Below are positions 1 to 8,059 of a stretch of DNA of 64,000 bases, one piece after another. Position 1 is the first letter of the stretch. Every line of letters begins with the position of its first letter. The DNA is from Novosphingobium sp. NDB2Meth1 (GTDB taxonomy: Bacteria; Pseudomonadota; Alphaproteobacteria; Sphingomonadales; Sphingomonadaceae), in assembly GCF_900117425.1 (NCBI RefSeq), contig NZ_FPEH01000016.1, positions 310,001 to 374,000 of the forward strand. Direction: 5' to 3'. The notes beneath the pieces were generated by a model, which was given only the letters and a program-made list of their open reading frames with translations, was not told the origin of the DNA and searched no databases. The position numbers and the translations under genes were made by a program.

Positions 1-1204
1 CCAGAACGCCGGCCACGAGGCCGAGCGCGAGCAGCGACATCGTGTTGAGCGTGAAACCGATCAGGCTCATCAGCCAGAAGGTCGGGATCGACGAGAGCGG
101 AATGGCGATCGCCGAGACGATCGTCGCCCGCCAGTCGCGCAGGAAGAAGAACACCACGATCACGGCAAGAACCGCGCCTTCGACCATCGCGGACATCGAG
201 GACTTGTACTGTTCCTTGGTGTAGCCGACGCTGGAGAAGAGCTGGATGAAGTGGACGCGGCCGCCCTGCTCCTTCTCGATCTTGGCGAGTTCCTTGACGG
301 TATCGTCGTAGACGCTGACGTCGGATTGACCGCGCGCACGGGCGATGCTGAAGGTGACAACCGGCTTGCCGTCGTGCTTGGCGATCGACGTGATTTCGCT
401 GAAGCTGTCACGCACATCGGCGACGTCGGACAGGCGGACGGTGCGGCCATTCGTAATGCCGATTTGCGTGCGCGAAAGTTCGAACGCGCTCGACGCATTG
501 CCGAGCACGCGCACGGCCTGGCGCGAACCGGCGACTTCAGCGCGGCCGCCTGCTGCGTTGAGATTGACCTGGCGCAACGCGGCGTTGATCTGCGTCGCCG
601 TGACGCCTTGCGCCTTCATCCGCATCGGATCGAGCGTGACGGCGATCTCTCGGTTCACGCCGCCATTGCGCTCGACTTCCGCCATGCCGGGGACCGAGAG
701 AAGACGCTTGCGCACCGAGTCGTCGATGAACCACGAGAGCTGCTCGATGGTCATGTCGTCGGCGGAGACGGCAAAGTAGGCAATGGCGTCGGACGAGGTC
801 TGCGCCTTGACCACCTGCGGTTCGAGGATGCCTTCGGGCAGATCCCCGCGCACCTGATCGACCGCGTTCTTGACCTCGTTCACCGCTGCATTGATGTCCG
901 TCCCGATGGCGAACTGGACCATCGTCTGGCTGGACCCTTCGGTCGCCGTCGAACTCAGGGTATCGACGCCCGCGATTGTCCGGACTGCGGATTCGATGCG
1001 CTGGGTGATCTGGTTTTCGATTTCCGTCGGCGCCGCGCCCGGCTGGGAGATGGTGACAATGACCAGCGGGAATTCGATGTCCGGCTGGTCCTGCACCTTC
1101 ATGCCCATGAACGCCACAATCCCGGCCAGCGTGAGGCCAAGGAACATGACGATGGGTACGACCGGGTTGCGGATCGACCAGGCGGAGATGTTGCGGAAGT
1201 TCAT
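1..1204 (-). CDS. RND efflux permease, N-terminal ~400 residues (cut by window edge)
   Basis: Inner-membrane proton-driven RND (AcrB/MexB family) transporter that would pair with the adaptor encoded 17 bp upstream and an outer-membrane TolC-like channel not seen here. The gene runs off the left edge, so only about the first 400 of an expected ~1,030 residues are present. The N-terminus (MNFRNISAWSIRNPV) enters a first membrane helix at about residues 13-32. A long periplasmic porter domain follows, with a PGAAPTEIE stretch and a TATEGSS stretch. Helices 2-3 appear near the edge (FFFLRDWRA, then IPLSSIPTFWLM). The ATG at 1204 gives the usual RND N-terminus. The adaptor and permease very likely form one operon. 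The substrate cannot be inferred. Confidence 0.93.
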   Translation of the reverse strand, partial: MNFRNISAWSIRNPVVPIVMFLGLTLAGIVAFMGMKVQDQPDIEFPLVIVTISQPGAAPTEIENQITQRIESAVRTIAGVDTLSSTATEGSSQTMVQFAIGTDINAAVNEVKNAVDQVRGDLPEGILEPQVVKAQTSSDAIAYFAVSADDMTIEQLSWFIDDSVRKRLLSVPGMAEVERNGGVNREIAVTLDPMRMKAQGVTATQINAALRQVNLNAAGGRAEVAGSRQAVRVLGNASSAFELSRTQIGITNGRTVRLSDVADVRDSFSEITSIAKHDGKPVVTFSIARARGQSDVSVYDDTVKELAKIEKEQGGRVHFIQLFSSVGYTKEQYKSSMSAMVEGAVLAVIVVFFFLRDWRATIVSAIAIPLSSIPTFWLMSLIGFTLNTMSLLALGLVAGVL

Positions 1205-1220
1205 GTGTGCGGCCCTCGGT

Positions 1221-2429
1221 TCACGAGCCGGCGGGCGTGGCGGCGCTGGCAGCAACCGGGCGCACGACATCACCCGGGTTGAGGAAACCACCGGCGCGCA
1301 GGACAACACGTTCGTTGCCAGCAAGGCCTTCCGATACGACGATGCCCTGTGCGGTGACGTCCCCGGTCTTCACCGCGCGGCGGGAGACCTTGTTGTTCTG
1401 GTCGACGACGTAGACGAACGCACCCTGCTGATCTGACAGGATCGCCGATTCCGGCAACATCGGCGCAATGACCGAGCCGCTGCGGATCTGCGCACTGGCA
1501 AAGCCGCCCGGACGCAGCGCGCGATCATACCCGAGAGCGATGCGCGCGATGCCTTCACGCGTCTGCGTGTCGATCGTCGGGGAAAGCTGCCAGATCTGGC
1601 CGGTAAACGCCTTGGCGGTGCCGACCGGCGTCACATCGGCAGACTGGCCGACCGCCAGCCGCGCGAGATCGTTCTCGGCGAGGCGCGCCTGCATTTCGAG
1701 CTGGCCGTCCTTCGCAATCCGGAACAGCACGCCGCTGCCTGGGCTGACGATCTGACCTGGCTCCACGCCGCGAGTGAGCACGAGGCCGGCCGCCGGGGCG
1801 ACGATATTGAGCCGCGCGGTACTGGCACGGAGCTGTTCTAGCGAGGCAGCGGCAACGCGGACCTGCGCAACCGCCGCATCGCGCGTGGCGGTGAGGCGGT
1901 CGACGTCGGCCTTCGAGATGAAGCCGCGCTCGACAAGCTTGAGGGCGCGGTCCAGATTCGACTGCGCGATCCGGGCGTTGGCGCGCTGCACTTCGATGTT
2001 GGCGGCTTGCCCTGCGATCTGCTGCGCCTGCACGGCGCGGTCGACCACGGCCAGAACCTGTCCGGCCTGCACCCAGTCACCGGCATCGACGAGCACGCTG
2101 ACGACGCGACCGCCTTCGCCTGCAGCACCGACCGGCATCTCGCGCCGCGCCGCGATTGTGCCGCTCGCGGTGATCGATCCCGTCACGCTGGAACGGCCCG
2201 GGGTGATGACGCTGACCGACTGGGCCTGCGCACTGCGGGCAGCCGCACTATCCGTCGCTGCCGGCGACTTGTGCATGAAGTACCAGCCGAGACCGAGTGC
2301 GAGCGCGATCACCGCCGCGACAATCATCAGGCGGCGCTGTCCGCCGTCGCGCGAGCCGAGATCGCCATCGCCGATGGCCGGTTCGATGGCGGGCCGCAGC
2401 TCCGATCTGATCGTCGTTTCGTAATTCAT
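1221..2429 (-). CDS. RND efflux periplasmic adaptor (HlyD/MFP family)
   Basis: Membrane-fusion protein linking an RND pump to the outer-membrane channel. A short cytoplasmic N-terminus precedes one membrane anchor at about residues 34-51 (LMIVAAVIALALGLGWYF). A split lipoyl/barrel-sandwich domain follows (EGGRVVSVLVDAGDWVQAGQ and VAPAAGLVLTRGVEPGQIVS), separated by a coiled-coil hairpin, then the beta-barrel and membrane-proximal domains. At 402 residues it is full length. I chose the ATG at 2429; a GTG at 2492 would add 21 residues that do not resemble the family. The permease gene starts 17 bp downstream. A 20-bp dyad lies about 75 bp upstream of this start, so a local repressor may control the pair. 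Confidence 0.93.
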   Translation of the reverse strand: MNYETTIRSELRPAIEPAIGDGDLGSRDGGQRRLMIVAAVIALALGLGWYFMHKSPAATDSAAARSAQAQSVSVITPGRSSVTGSITASGTIAARREMPVGAAGEGGRVVSVLVDAGDWVQAGQVLAVVDRAVQAQQIAGQAANIEVQRANARIAQSNLDRALKLVERGFISKADVDRLTATRDAAVAQVRVAAASLEQLRASTARLNIVAPAAGLVLTRGVEPGQIVSPGSGVLFRIAKDGQLEMQARLAENDLARLAVGQSADVTPVGTAKAFTGQIWQLSPTIDTQTREGIARIALGYDRALRPGGFASAQIRSGSVIAPMLPESAILSDQQGAFVYVVDQNNKVSRRAVKTGDVTAQGIVVSEGLAGNERVVLRAGGFLNPGDVVRPVAASAATPAGS

Positions 2430-2504
2430 GTCGTTCACGTGCCTTAGTCCCGGTCGGGCGCCGAACAGCCGAGAATGGGGGCCGATCCCCACCCTCGTTG
2501 AGGT

Positions 2505-2524
2505 GTGTTATATATCTATATCAC
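2505..2524. promoter_or_regulatory. Imperfect 20-bp dyad upstream of the RND operon
   Basis: GTGTTATATATCTATATCAC is an imperfect palindrome: 8 of 10 positions pair between the arms, and it is strikingly AT-rich against its GC-rich surroundings. It lies about 75 bp upstream of the adaptor start codon, where a TetR- or MarR-type operator would overlap the promoter. No regulator gene is in the window next to it, so the operator role is inferred. Confidence 0.4.
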
Positions 2525-2684
2525 TTCCCGCAAGCGCGGGGAGCCTCGCTGTGCCGCACGTTACCCTTGCCTTAGCGGAGCATCCGACGAGTGACAATTG
2601 CGGCTCGACGAAGCGCATGAACAAATGATTCCAACGTGGCGCGGTTGCAACCCGAAACAGCAGACTGCTCCGGCCTCTTCGTGC

Positions 2685-2726
2685 AAGCAAAAGCAAATGG
2701 CCGCCCCGATTGCCGGGACGGCCATT
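2685..2726 (-). terminator. Intrinsic terminator of sciP
   Basis: A hairpin at 2696-2726 has arms of 13 nt with 12 matches around a 5-nt loop. In the minus-strand direction it is followed by a T-rich tail (TGCTTTTGCTT). It begins 37 bp after the sciP stop codon and should end that transcript. Confidence 0.75.
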
Positions 2727-2763
2727 GCAGATATCTGTACGGCGCCGTGCAGGCGCGCGTCGT

Positions 2764-3063
2764 TCAAAACTTGAGCTGGCGCTCGTAGAGATCGCGGTAA
2801 TGCTGAATGCGCGTGACACGCAGGCCCTGCATGCCCGAACGATCGACCGCGCGCTGCCAGGAGGCGAACTCCTCGAGCGTGAGGCCATAACGCTCGCAGA
2901 CCTCATCGATCGTGAGCAACCCGCCGTTAACGGCCGCGACAACCTCTGCCTTGCGGCGAACGACCCAGCGCGTGGTCGAGGGCGGCGGCAGGCTGTCCAG
3001 CGTCAGCGGCTCCCCGAGAGGGCCAATGACTTGCGCGGGCTTGATTTTCTGGTTCTCAATCAT
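2764..3063 (-). CDS. sciP: SciP-type CtrA inhibitor (DUF1153 protein)
   Basis: Small helix-turn-helix protein of the DUF1153 family. In Caulobacter, SciP binds CtrA and blocks transcription of CtrA-activated promoters in G1. The 99 residues contain the family hallmarks VIGPLGEPLTLDSLPPPSTT, RWVVRRKAEVVAAVNGGLLT, then the helix-turn-helix region with DEVCERYGLTLEEFASWQ, and the end VTRIQHYRDL. The start ATG at 3063 lies one base after the stop codon of the upstream gene, so translation is probably coupled. An intrinsic terminator follows. The family assignment is firm. That it restrains CtrA here as in Caulobacter is inferred. Confidence 0.93.
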   Translation of the reverse strand: MIENQKIKPAQVIGPLGEPLTLDSLPPPSTTRWVVRRKAEVVAAVNGGLLTIDEVCERYGLTLEEFASWQRAVDRSGMQGLRVTRIQHYRDLYERQLKF

Positions 3064-3064
3064 G

Positions 3065-3430
3065 TCAATTCTCGTCTGGTCGACGTTGGGGGGCGACTTC
3101 AGGAACGGGCCCCTTAGTGCCTGTCACGTCATTTCCATTCGCTGAAGAGGCTGGGTTAACGAGCCCTTCAGCCTCCATTTCAACGCTCCGCAGCAACACC
3201 GCAGCCGATTCATGGAAGCTGGAGCCTTTCCCGCCGTGAGGTCCGGTCGCGCCGCCACCCGAACCTGAGCTGCTGGCCATGACCAATCCTGCCGCCGTGC
3301 CCGGAAGCACCCCCCGGGTATCATGCGCCGCCACGAGCCGGGCGCAGAGTTCGCTCCAGCCGAGCGGACGCAACCCGCGGGGCGAATCGCCCGGGACCTG
3401 CGGCCATGAATCGGAAAATCTCATCTCCAT
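3065..3430 (-). CDS. Unrecognised small protein, co-transcribed with sciP
   Basis: A 121-residue ORF (119 if the second ATG at 3424 is used) that I cannot assign to a family. The first ~45 residues look ordered, with PRGLRPLGWSELCARLVAAH. A Gly/Ser-rich linker follows (SSSGSGGGATG), then a second ordered part with FHESAAVLLRSVEMEAEGL. There is no signal peptide or membrane helix. Its TGA is separated from the sciP ATG by a single base, which is the best evidence that it is real and expressed with sciP. It begins close to and divergently from mnmA. Confidence 0.7.
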   Translation of the reverse strand: MEMRFSDSWPQVPGDSPRGLRPLGWSELCARLVAAHDTRGVLPGTAAGLVMASSSGSGGGATGPHGGKGSSFHESAAVLLRSVEMEAEGLVNPASSANGNDVTGTKGPVPEVAPQRRPDEN

Positions 3431-3573
3431 GGACGCTGCTCTAACCCACGGTCCAATAAAGGAGGGTAAACCCCCCCTTCACCAAGAGTTAGGTTTTGAC
3501 AGGGCTCGGATCGCCGGACAACGACCTGCTTTTTGACCTGCCGCTTGCCCGCGAATGCGCCTATGGGGCCAAA

Positions 3574-4785
3574 ATGCAAAGCAACTCGGGCACAAATGGA
3601 ATGGCTGGGACGGGCGCAGGCGAGTCGGGCATGACCGCTGCGCTTGCCCTGAGCGCGCGTGAGGCGGCGGAGCTTTTTTCGCTCCCGCAAGGAATGGGAC
3701 CACGGCGAATCGTGGTGGCGATGTCGGGCGGAGTCGACAGCTCGGTGGTCGCCGGGCTGGCCGCCGCAAGCGGTGCGGAAGTGATCGGCGTGACTCTGCA
3801 GCTCTACGACTATGGCGCAGCGACTGGCCGCAAGGGGGCCTGCTGCGCGGGGGACGACATCCGCGACGCACGCGCCGTGGCCGATCGGCTGGGTATCGCG
3901 CACTATGTGTTCGATCACGAATCGCGCTTTCGCGAAGAAGTCGTCGAGCGGTTTGCGGACGACTATCTGGCCGGGCGGACGCCGATCCCCTGCATCCGCT
4001 GCAACATGGGCCCGAAGTTCACCGATCTTCTGACCATGGCACGCGATCTCGGTGCGGATTGCCTCGCCACCGGCCATTACGTGCGGCGGATCGCAACGGC
4101 AGATGGCCCCCTGCTCCACCGCGCCGTCGATCCTGCGCGCGATCAATCCTACTTTCTTTATGGGACGACCGAGGCGCAGCTGGACTTCCTGCGCTTTCCG
4201 CTGGGCGGTCTGCCCAAGCCTGCCGTGCGCGCGATGGCGGCTGCGCTGGGCCTCGGCGTTGCCGCCAAGCCTGACAGCCAAGACATCTGCTTCGTGCCCG
4301 ACGGCGATTATGCGAGGATCGTGACCAAGGTCCGGCCGGAAGGCGCCGCTCCAGGCGAGATCGTGCATGCCGCGACCGGGGCCGTGCTCGGCACACACCG
4401 CGGTGTCATCCACTATACCGTCGGCCAGCGGCGCGGGCTCGAGATCGGCGGACAGGCCGAACCGCTCTACGTCACCGCGCTGGATGCGCCAGGACGCCGG
4501 GTGCTTGTCGGGCCCAAGGCGATGCTTGCGGTCGGATCGGCGCGGCTTGCGGAAACCAATCGCATCGGCCCGCTGCCGCAGACCGGGACGCTGACCGCCA
4601 AGGTGCGTTCGCTGGCAAAGCCCGTGCCGGTGGCAATCGAAGGCGCCATCGGTGCAGGTGCCGCTTGCACGATCCGCTTCCTGCAGCCGGAATTCGGCGT
4701 CGCGCCGGGTCAGGCGGCAGTCATCTATGACGGCGACCGGGTGATCGGCGGCGGCTGGATCGAGGAAACTGCGCCCTGGGCTTGA
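3574..4785 (+). CDS. mnmA: tRNA-specific 2-thiouridylase MnmA
   Basis: Adds sulfur to C2 of the wobble uridine (U34) of tRNA-Lys, -Glu and -Gln, using ATP and a sulfur relay. The PP-loop SGGVDS is at residues 51-56. The enzyme's cysteines are visible in CIRCNMG and [11 protein letters not shown], and an extra CC pair occurs in [15 protein letters not shown], a stretch common in alphaproteobacterial MnmA. Length is 403 residues from the ATG at 3574. ATG at 3601 or 3631, or TTG at 3496, are alternatives, since the N-terminus before the PP-loop is not conserved. The 3' end lies 4 bp from a convergent gene. Confidence 0.94.
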   Translation: MQSNSGTNGMAGTGAGESGMTAALALSAREAAELFSLPQGMGPRRIVVAMSGGVDSSVVAGLAAASGAEVIGVTLQLYDYGAATGRKGACCAGDDIRDARAVADRLGIAHYVFDHESRFREEVVERFADDYLAGRTPIPCIRCNMGPKFTDLLTMARDLGADCLATGHYVRRIATADGPLLHRAVDPARDQSYFLYGTTEAQLDFLRFPLGGLPKPAVRAMAAALGLGVAAKPDSQDICFVPDGDYARIVTKVRPEGAAPGEIVHAATGAVLGTHRGVIHYTVGQRRGLEIGGQAEPLYVTALDAPGRRVLVGPKAMLAVGSARLAETNRIGPLPQTGTLTAKVRSLAKPVPVAIEGAIGAGAACTIRFLQPEFGVAPGQAAVIYDGDRVIGGGWIEETAPWA

Positions 4786-4789
4786 GACG

Positions 4790-5161
4790 TCAGTTGCCCC
4801 AAGGCTCCAGCACGCAGCCCCAGCCCTCACGATACGTTGCTGTCTGCCGCGCGATGAGCGGGAAGCGGGCTGTCACGCTGCGCGCTGCGGTATCTTCGGA
4901 GAGGGTGATGAGGTCCATCCCCGGCTCGAAATCCTTGCGGCAATCGCCAAGCTGGCGGCCGCCGACAAAGCGGCACGAGCAGGCGACGCGTGCGCCATAG
5001 GCAGTCCCGGTGAGCGCATAGCCATGCAGCTGCGGCCAGATGAACGCACCCGCCCCAAAGAGCAAGGCGATCAGGACAAGCCCCCAGCGCAGGACGCGTG
5101 GGCGCGGCTGCGTGGAGGAAGTGACCGGTTCGGGGGATGCTGCTGGTTTGGCCATTGCCAT
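4790..5161 (-). CDS. Small membrane-anchored protein, unknown function
   Basis: A 123-residue protein with one hydrophobic segment at about residues 24-43 (LRWGLVLIALLFGAGAFIWP) and an extracytoplasmic C-terminal part. The latter has three clustered cysteines (ACSCRFVGGRQLGDC) and a fourth near the end (GWGCVLEPWG), which suggests two disulfides in the periplasm. It is transcribed divergently from the lipoprotein serine hydrolase, with only 33 bp between the two start codons, so they probably share a promoter region. I do not recognise a named family. Confidence 0.72.
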   Translation of the reverse strand: MAMAKPAASPEPVTSSTQPRPRVLRWGLVLIALLFGAGAFIWPQLHGYALTGTAYGARVACSCRFVGGRQLGDCRKDFEPGMDLITLSEDTAARSVTARFPLIARQTATYREGWGCVLEPWGN

Positions 5162-5194
5162 GCGGGGTCGATCTGGAGAAAAGCTGGCCGCGAG

Positions 5195-6325
5195 ATGGCC
5201 CGCCCTGTCCTAGCCCTTATCGCCCCGCTCACGCTTGTGCCAGCCCTGTTCGGCTGCAGCCCCGCGGCGCCCCCAGCCCCGCCGCCGGTTTCGGCCGAGG
5301 CGCTGAAAGCAGTTGTGGCCAATCCCGGCGTGCCGCGCGAAGAACTGGCGCGCAAGGTCGATGCCTTGTTCAGCGAGCAGGACGCGGCGGAAACCCGTTC
5401 GGTGATCGTCATGCACGGCGGCCGGGTGATCGCCGAACGCTATGCGCCGGGCTATCACGAGAACACTCGCTTCGTGAGCTGGTCGATGGCCAAGTCGATC
5501 ACCGGCGTGATGATCGGCATGCTGATTTCGGATGGCCGGCTGCGGCTGGACGAGCCGGCGCCGATCCCAACATGGCAGCGCCCGGGCGATCCGCGCGGAG
5601 AGATCACGCTGCGGCAGTTGCTCCAGATGCGCTCCGGCCTGCGCCATGCCGAGGCGATTTCACCGCCGTGGAAATCCGATGAAGTGCGCATGCTGTTCCT
5701 CGACGGGCGCGACGCAATGGCGCGCTATGCCGAGGACCAGCCACTGCAGTATGAGCCGGGGCGCAAGTGGGTCTACTCCTCGGCCACGAGTGTCATCTTG
5801 GCAGACCTTGCAGCGCGCGTCCTCTCCCCTGCTCCGGACCCTGAAAGCCGCCGCCGCGCCGTGGCGGGGTATCTGCGGACCCGTCTGTTCGGCCCGGTCG
5901 GCATGCGATCGATGATGCCGGAGTTCGATGCTTCGGGCACCCTGATCGGGGGCAGCCTTATTCACGGCACGGCGCGCGATTGGGCGCGCTTCGGGGAGTT
6001 CCTGCGCAATCGCGGCGCTGTGGCCGGCGCGCAGCTGGTGCCGCGCCAGTGGATTGACTTCATGGTTACGCCCTCGCCGCGCGAGGCGCAGTACGGCGCG
6101 CAGATCTGGCTCAACCGGACCCCGACGACCGGCCATCCCGCGCTGTTCCCGGACCGCGGCCCGCGCGACTTGTTCGCCTGCCTTGGCCACCTTGGCCAGT
6201 ATGTGCTGGTCTCGCCCTCGCGGCAGCTTGTCGTGGTCCGGCTGGGCAAGACGCAGGAAGATCAGCTCGATCCGGTAACCCGGCGGCTGGGAGACCTTGT
6301 CGCGCTGTTCCCGAAGGCCAGATGA
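5195..6325 (+). CDS. Lipoprotein serine hydrolase, class C beta-lactamase fold
   Basis: Penicillin-binding-protein-like serine hydrolase, probably anchored to the outer membrane. The start at 5195 gives a signal peptide ending in a lipobox (ALFGC, Cys21) and a Pro/Ala-rich linker. The nucleophile motif SxxK is S97-M-A-K100. The second motif reads Y194-S-S rather than the usual Y-x-N, and no clear KTG/HTG box is visible; the nearest candidate is GHLGQYVLV near the C-terminus. These changes fit esterase or amidase-like members better than true beta-lactamases. Length is 376 residues. A longer ORF from 5024 would overlap the divergent gene and loses the signal peptide. Confidence 0.87.
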   Translation: MARPVLALIAPLTLVPALFGCSPAAPPAPPPVSAEALKAVVANPGVPREELARKVDALFSEQDAAETRSVIVMHGGRVIAERYAPGYHENTRFVSWSMAKSITGVMIGMLISDGRLRLDEPAPIPTWQRPGDPRGEITLRQLLQMRSGLRHAEAISPPWKSDEVRMLFLDGRDAMARYAEDQPLQYEPGRKWVYSSATSVILADLAARVLSPAPDPESRRRAVAGYLRTRLFGPVGMRSMMPEFDASGTLIGGSLIHGTARDWARFGEFLRNRGAVAGAQLVPRQWIDFMVTPSPREAQYGAQIWLNRTPTTGHPALFPDRGPRDLFACLGHLGQYVLVSPSRQLVVVRLGKTQEDQLDPVTRRLGDLVALFPKAR

Positions 6326-6331
6326 GCGCAG

Positions 6332-7312
6332 TCAACGCCGGATGGGCGCGCCCTGAGCCAGCAAAGCGGGACTGGTGCCGTCGGGGGCAGGAGCGAGCAA
6401 GTCCTCCGGTCCAAGCGCGGCTTCATCGACGTGGCCATCTGGATCAGGATGGATCAGGATCTCGACGCCCGGAAATGCCTCAAGCAGCTTGTCCTCGATC
6501 TCGTCCATCACGCGGTGGGCTTCGGTCACTGTCATGCGGCCATCGACCCAGACGTGGAACTGCACGAAATCGCGGTTGCCGCTGGTCCGGGTGCGCAGAT
6601 CGTGCAGGCCCTTGAGTTCGGGATGCTGGGCGACGACCGCCAGAAAGCGCTCGCGCTTTTCGAGCGGCCACTCGTGATCCATCAGCTGCTCGATGGCAGC
6701 CTGCGATGCGCCCCAAGCGCCCCAGCCGAGCCAGAGCGCGATGCCGAAAGCGAACAGCGCGTCCGCACCGGCAAGGCCGAGCCAGTGATCGAGCGCCAGC
6801 GCGGCGATGACGGCAAGATTGAGCACGAGGTCAGATGAATAGTGCAGGTGGTCAGTAGCTATGGCGAGACTGCCGGTCGCCCGGATGACCCGGCGTTGAT
6901 AGCCTAGCAGGAGAAACGTTGCGGCGATGGCGACGAGCGAGACGACCATGCCGGCTTCCGCATCGGCCGGGCGCCCACCGCCGAGAAACTCCTCGATCGC
7001 GCGCCAAGCGAGACCGAGCGCAGAAATGGATATCAGGACGACCTGAAACATGGCCGCCAGCGCTTCGGCCTTGCCATGGCCGAAGCGGTGGTTGGCATCC
7101 GCTGGCTGCGCGCCGATCCATACGCCAAGGAGGGTGGCAAGGCTGGCGACCAGATCGAGTCCGGTGTCGGCGAGGCTGCCCAGCATGGCCGTGGAGCCGG
7201 TGGTGACCACGGCATAGCCCTTCATCCCCAGCAGCAACGCCGCGACGGTTATGCTGGCATAGGCTGCGCGGCGATTGAGATCGCCGTGATCGGGGCTGCG
7301 GGTCATGTCCAT
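6332..7312 (-). CDS. Cation diffusion facilitator family metal exporter
   Basis: Inner-membrane divalent-metal/proton antiporter (CDF family, FieF-like). The family signature appears as GSLADTGLDLVAS in helix 2 and ANHRFGHGKAEALA before helix 3. A second site is in LAIATDHLHYSSDLVLN in helix 5, with the HxxxD pattern. A cytoplasmic C-terminal domain (HDLRTRTSGNRDFVQFHVWVDG) follows, with ILIHPDP at its end. Start choice is ATG at 7312 or 7306; the ORF upstream of these overlaps pdxH. It lies 19 bp downstream of pdxH and is probably co-transcribed. Zn, Fe or Co could each be the substrate. Confidence 0.93.
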   Translation of the reverse strand: MDMTRSPDHGDLNRRAAYASITVAALLLGMKGYAVVTTGSTAMLGSLADTGLDLVASLATLLGVWIGAQPADANHRFGHGKAEALAAMFQVVLISISALGLAWRAIEEFLGGGRPADAEAGMVVSLVAIAATFLLLGYQRRVIRATGSLAIATDHLHYSSDLVLNLAVIAALALDHWLGLAGADALFAFGIALWLGWGAWGASQAAIEQLMDHEWPLEKRERFLAVVAQHPELKGLHDLRTRTSGNRDFVQFHVWVDGRMTVTEAHRVMDEIEDKLLEAFPGVEILIHPDPDGHVDEAALGPEDLLAPAPDGTSPALLAQGAPIRR

Positions 7313-7331
7313 CGCGGAGCCTCGCGTGCGC

Positions 7332-7943
7332 TCATGGGTAGAGCAGCGAACTGGTCCATTCGCTGCCGGCGCTGCGCGTAAAGCGGCGCCGTTCATGCAG
7401 GCGATACTCGCGATCCTGCCAGAACTCGATGGCATGCGGCGTCACGCGATATCCGGACCAATGCGCCGGACGCGGAATTGATCCATCAGGATACTGGGCG
7501 CGGAGGGCTTCGACACGCTCCATATACACATCGCGCGAGGGCAACGGGCGGGACTGGTCCGACGCTGCCGAACCGAGCCGCGATTCGGGATGGCGGCTGG
7601 CGAAATAGGCATCGGCTTCCGCCGCCGTAACTTCGGTTATCGTACCTTCGATGCGTACCTGCCGGCGCAGGCTCTTCCAGTGGAAAAGCAATGCAACCTG
7701 GGGATTGGCCGCAAGTTCCCCGCCCTTCCGGCTCTCGAAATTGGTGTAGAACACGAAGCCATCAGGGCCATGGCCCTTGAGCAGGACCATGCGCACCGAA
7801 GGCGCCGCGTCCGGCGTGGCGGTGGCCAGTGCCATGGCATTCGGATCGTTGGGCTCGCTCGCCTTCGCCTCGGCAAACCACGCCTCGAAAATGGCGAAGG
7901 GATCCGACGCAGGGATGGCGTGTTCGTTCGTATCGGTAGCCAC
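7332..7943 (-). CDS. pdxH: Pyridoxamine/pyridoxine 5'-phosphate oxidase
   Basis: FMN-dependent enzyme making pyridoxal 5'-phosphate, the last step of vitamin B6 synthesis and salvage. The 203-residue protein has the split-barrel flavin fold: NAMALATATPDAAPSVRMVL, then VFYTNFESRKGGELAANP, VALLFHWKSLRRQVRIEG, and the C-terminal RLHERRRF before the final LLYP. The start codon is GTG at 7943, as no ATG occurs at the family's normal N-terminus. It is followed after 19 bp by the CDF exporter gene and lies divergent from the J-domain gene. Confidence 0.95.
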   Translation of the reverse strand: MATDTNEHAIPASDPFAIFEAWFAEAKASEPNDPNAMALATATPDAAPSVRMVLLKGHGPDGFVFYTNFESRKGGELAANPQVALLFHWKSLRRQVRIEGTITEVTAAEADAYFASRHPESRLGSAASDQSRPLPSRDVYMERVEALRAQYPDGSIPRPAHWSGYRVTPHAIEFWQDREYRLHERRRFTRSAGSEWTSSLLYP

Positions 7944-8059
7944 GGCGGGTTTCTGCCTGTTCCAGAATGCGCGGGGAATGTCGCAAATGCCCTAGCCCAG
8001 TGCACCCGCCTTGCAAAGCGAGCCTTGCGGGTAGGCGGGCGCGACCTTAGCTAAAGGGT

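Larger units (their letters stand above)
2430..2763. other. 334-bp intergenic region between the RND adaptor and sciP
   Basis: Both flanking genes are on the minus strand. Apart from the dyad at 2505-2524 and the sciP terminator hairpin at 2696-2726, I see no coding sequence with convincing codon use and no RNA gene here. The promoter of the efflux operon must lie in it. Confidence 0.6.

Noticed and set aside
3421-4830. 469-codon ORF antisense to mnmA
   Set aside because: Same reason: mnmA on the other strand has all family motifs and the antisense product has none.
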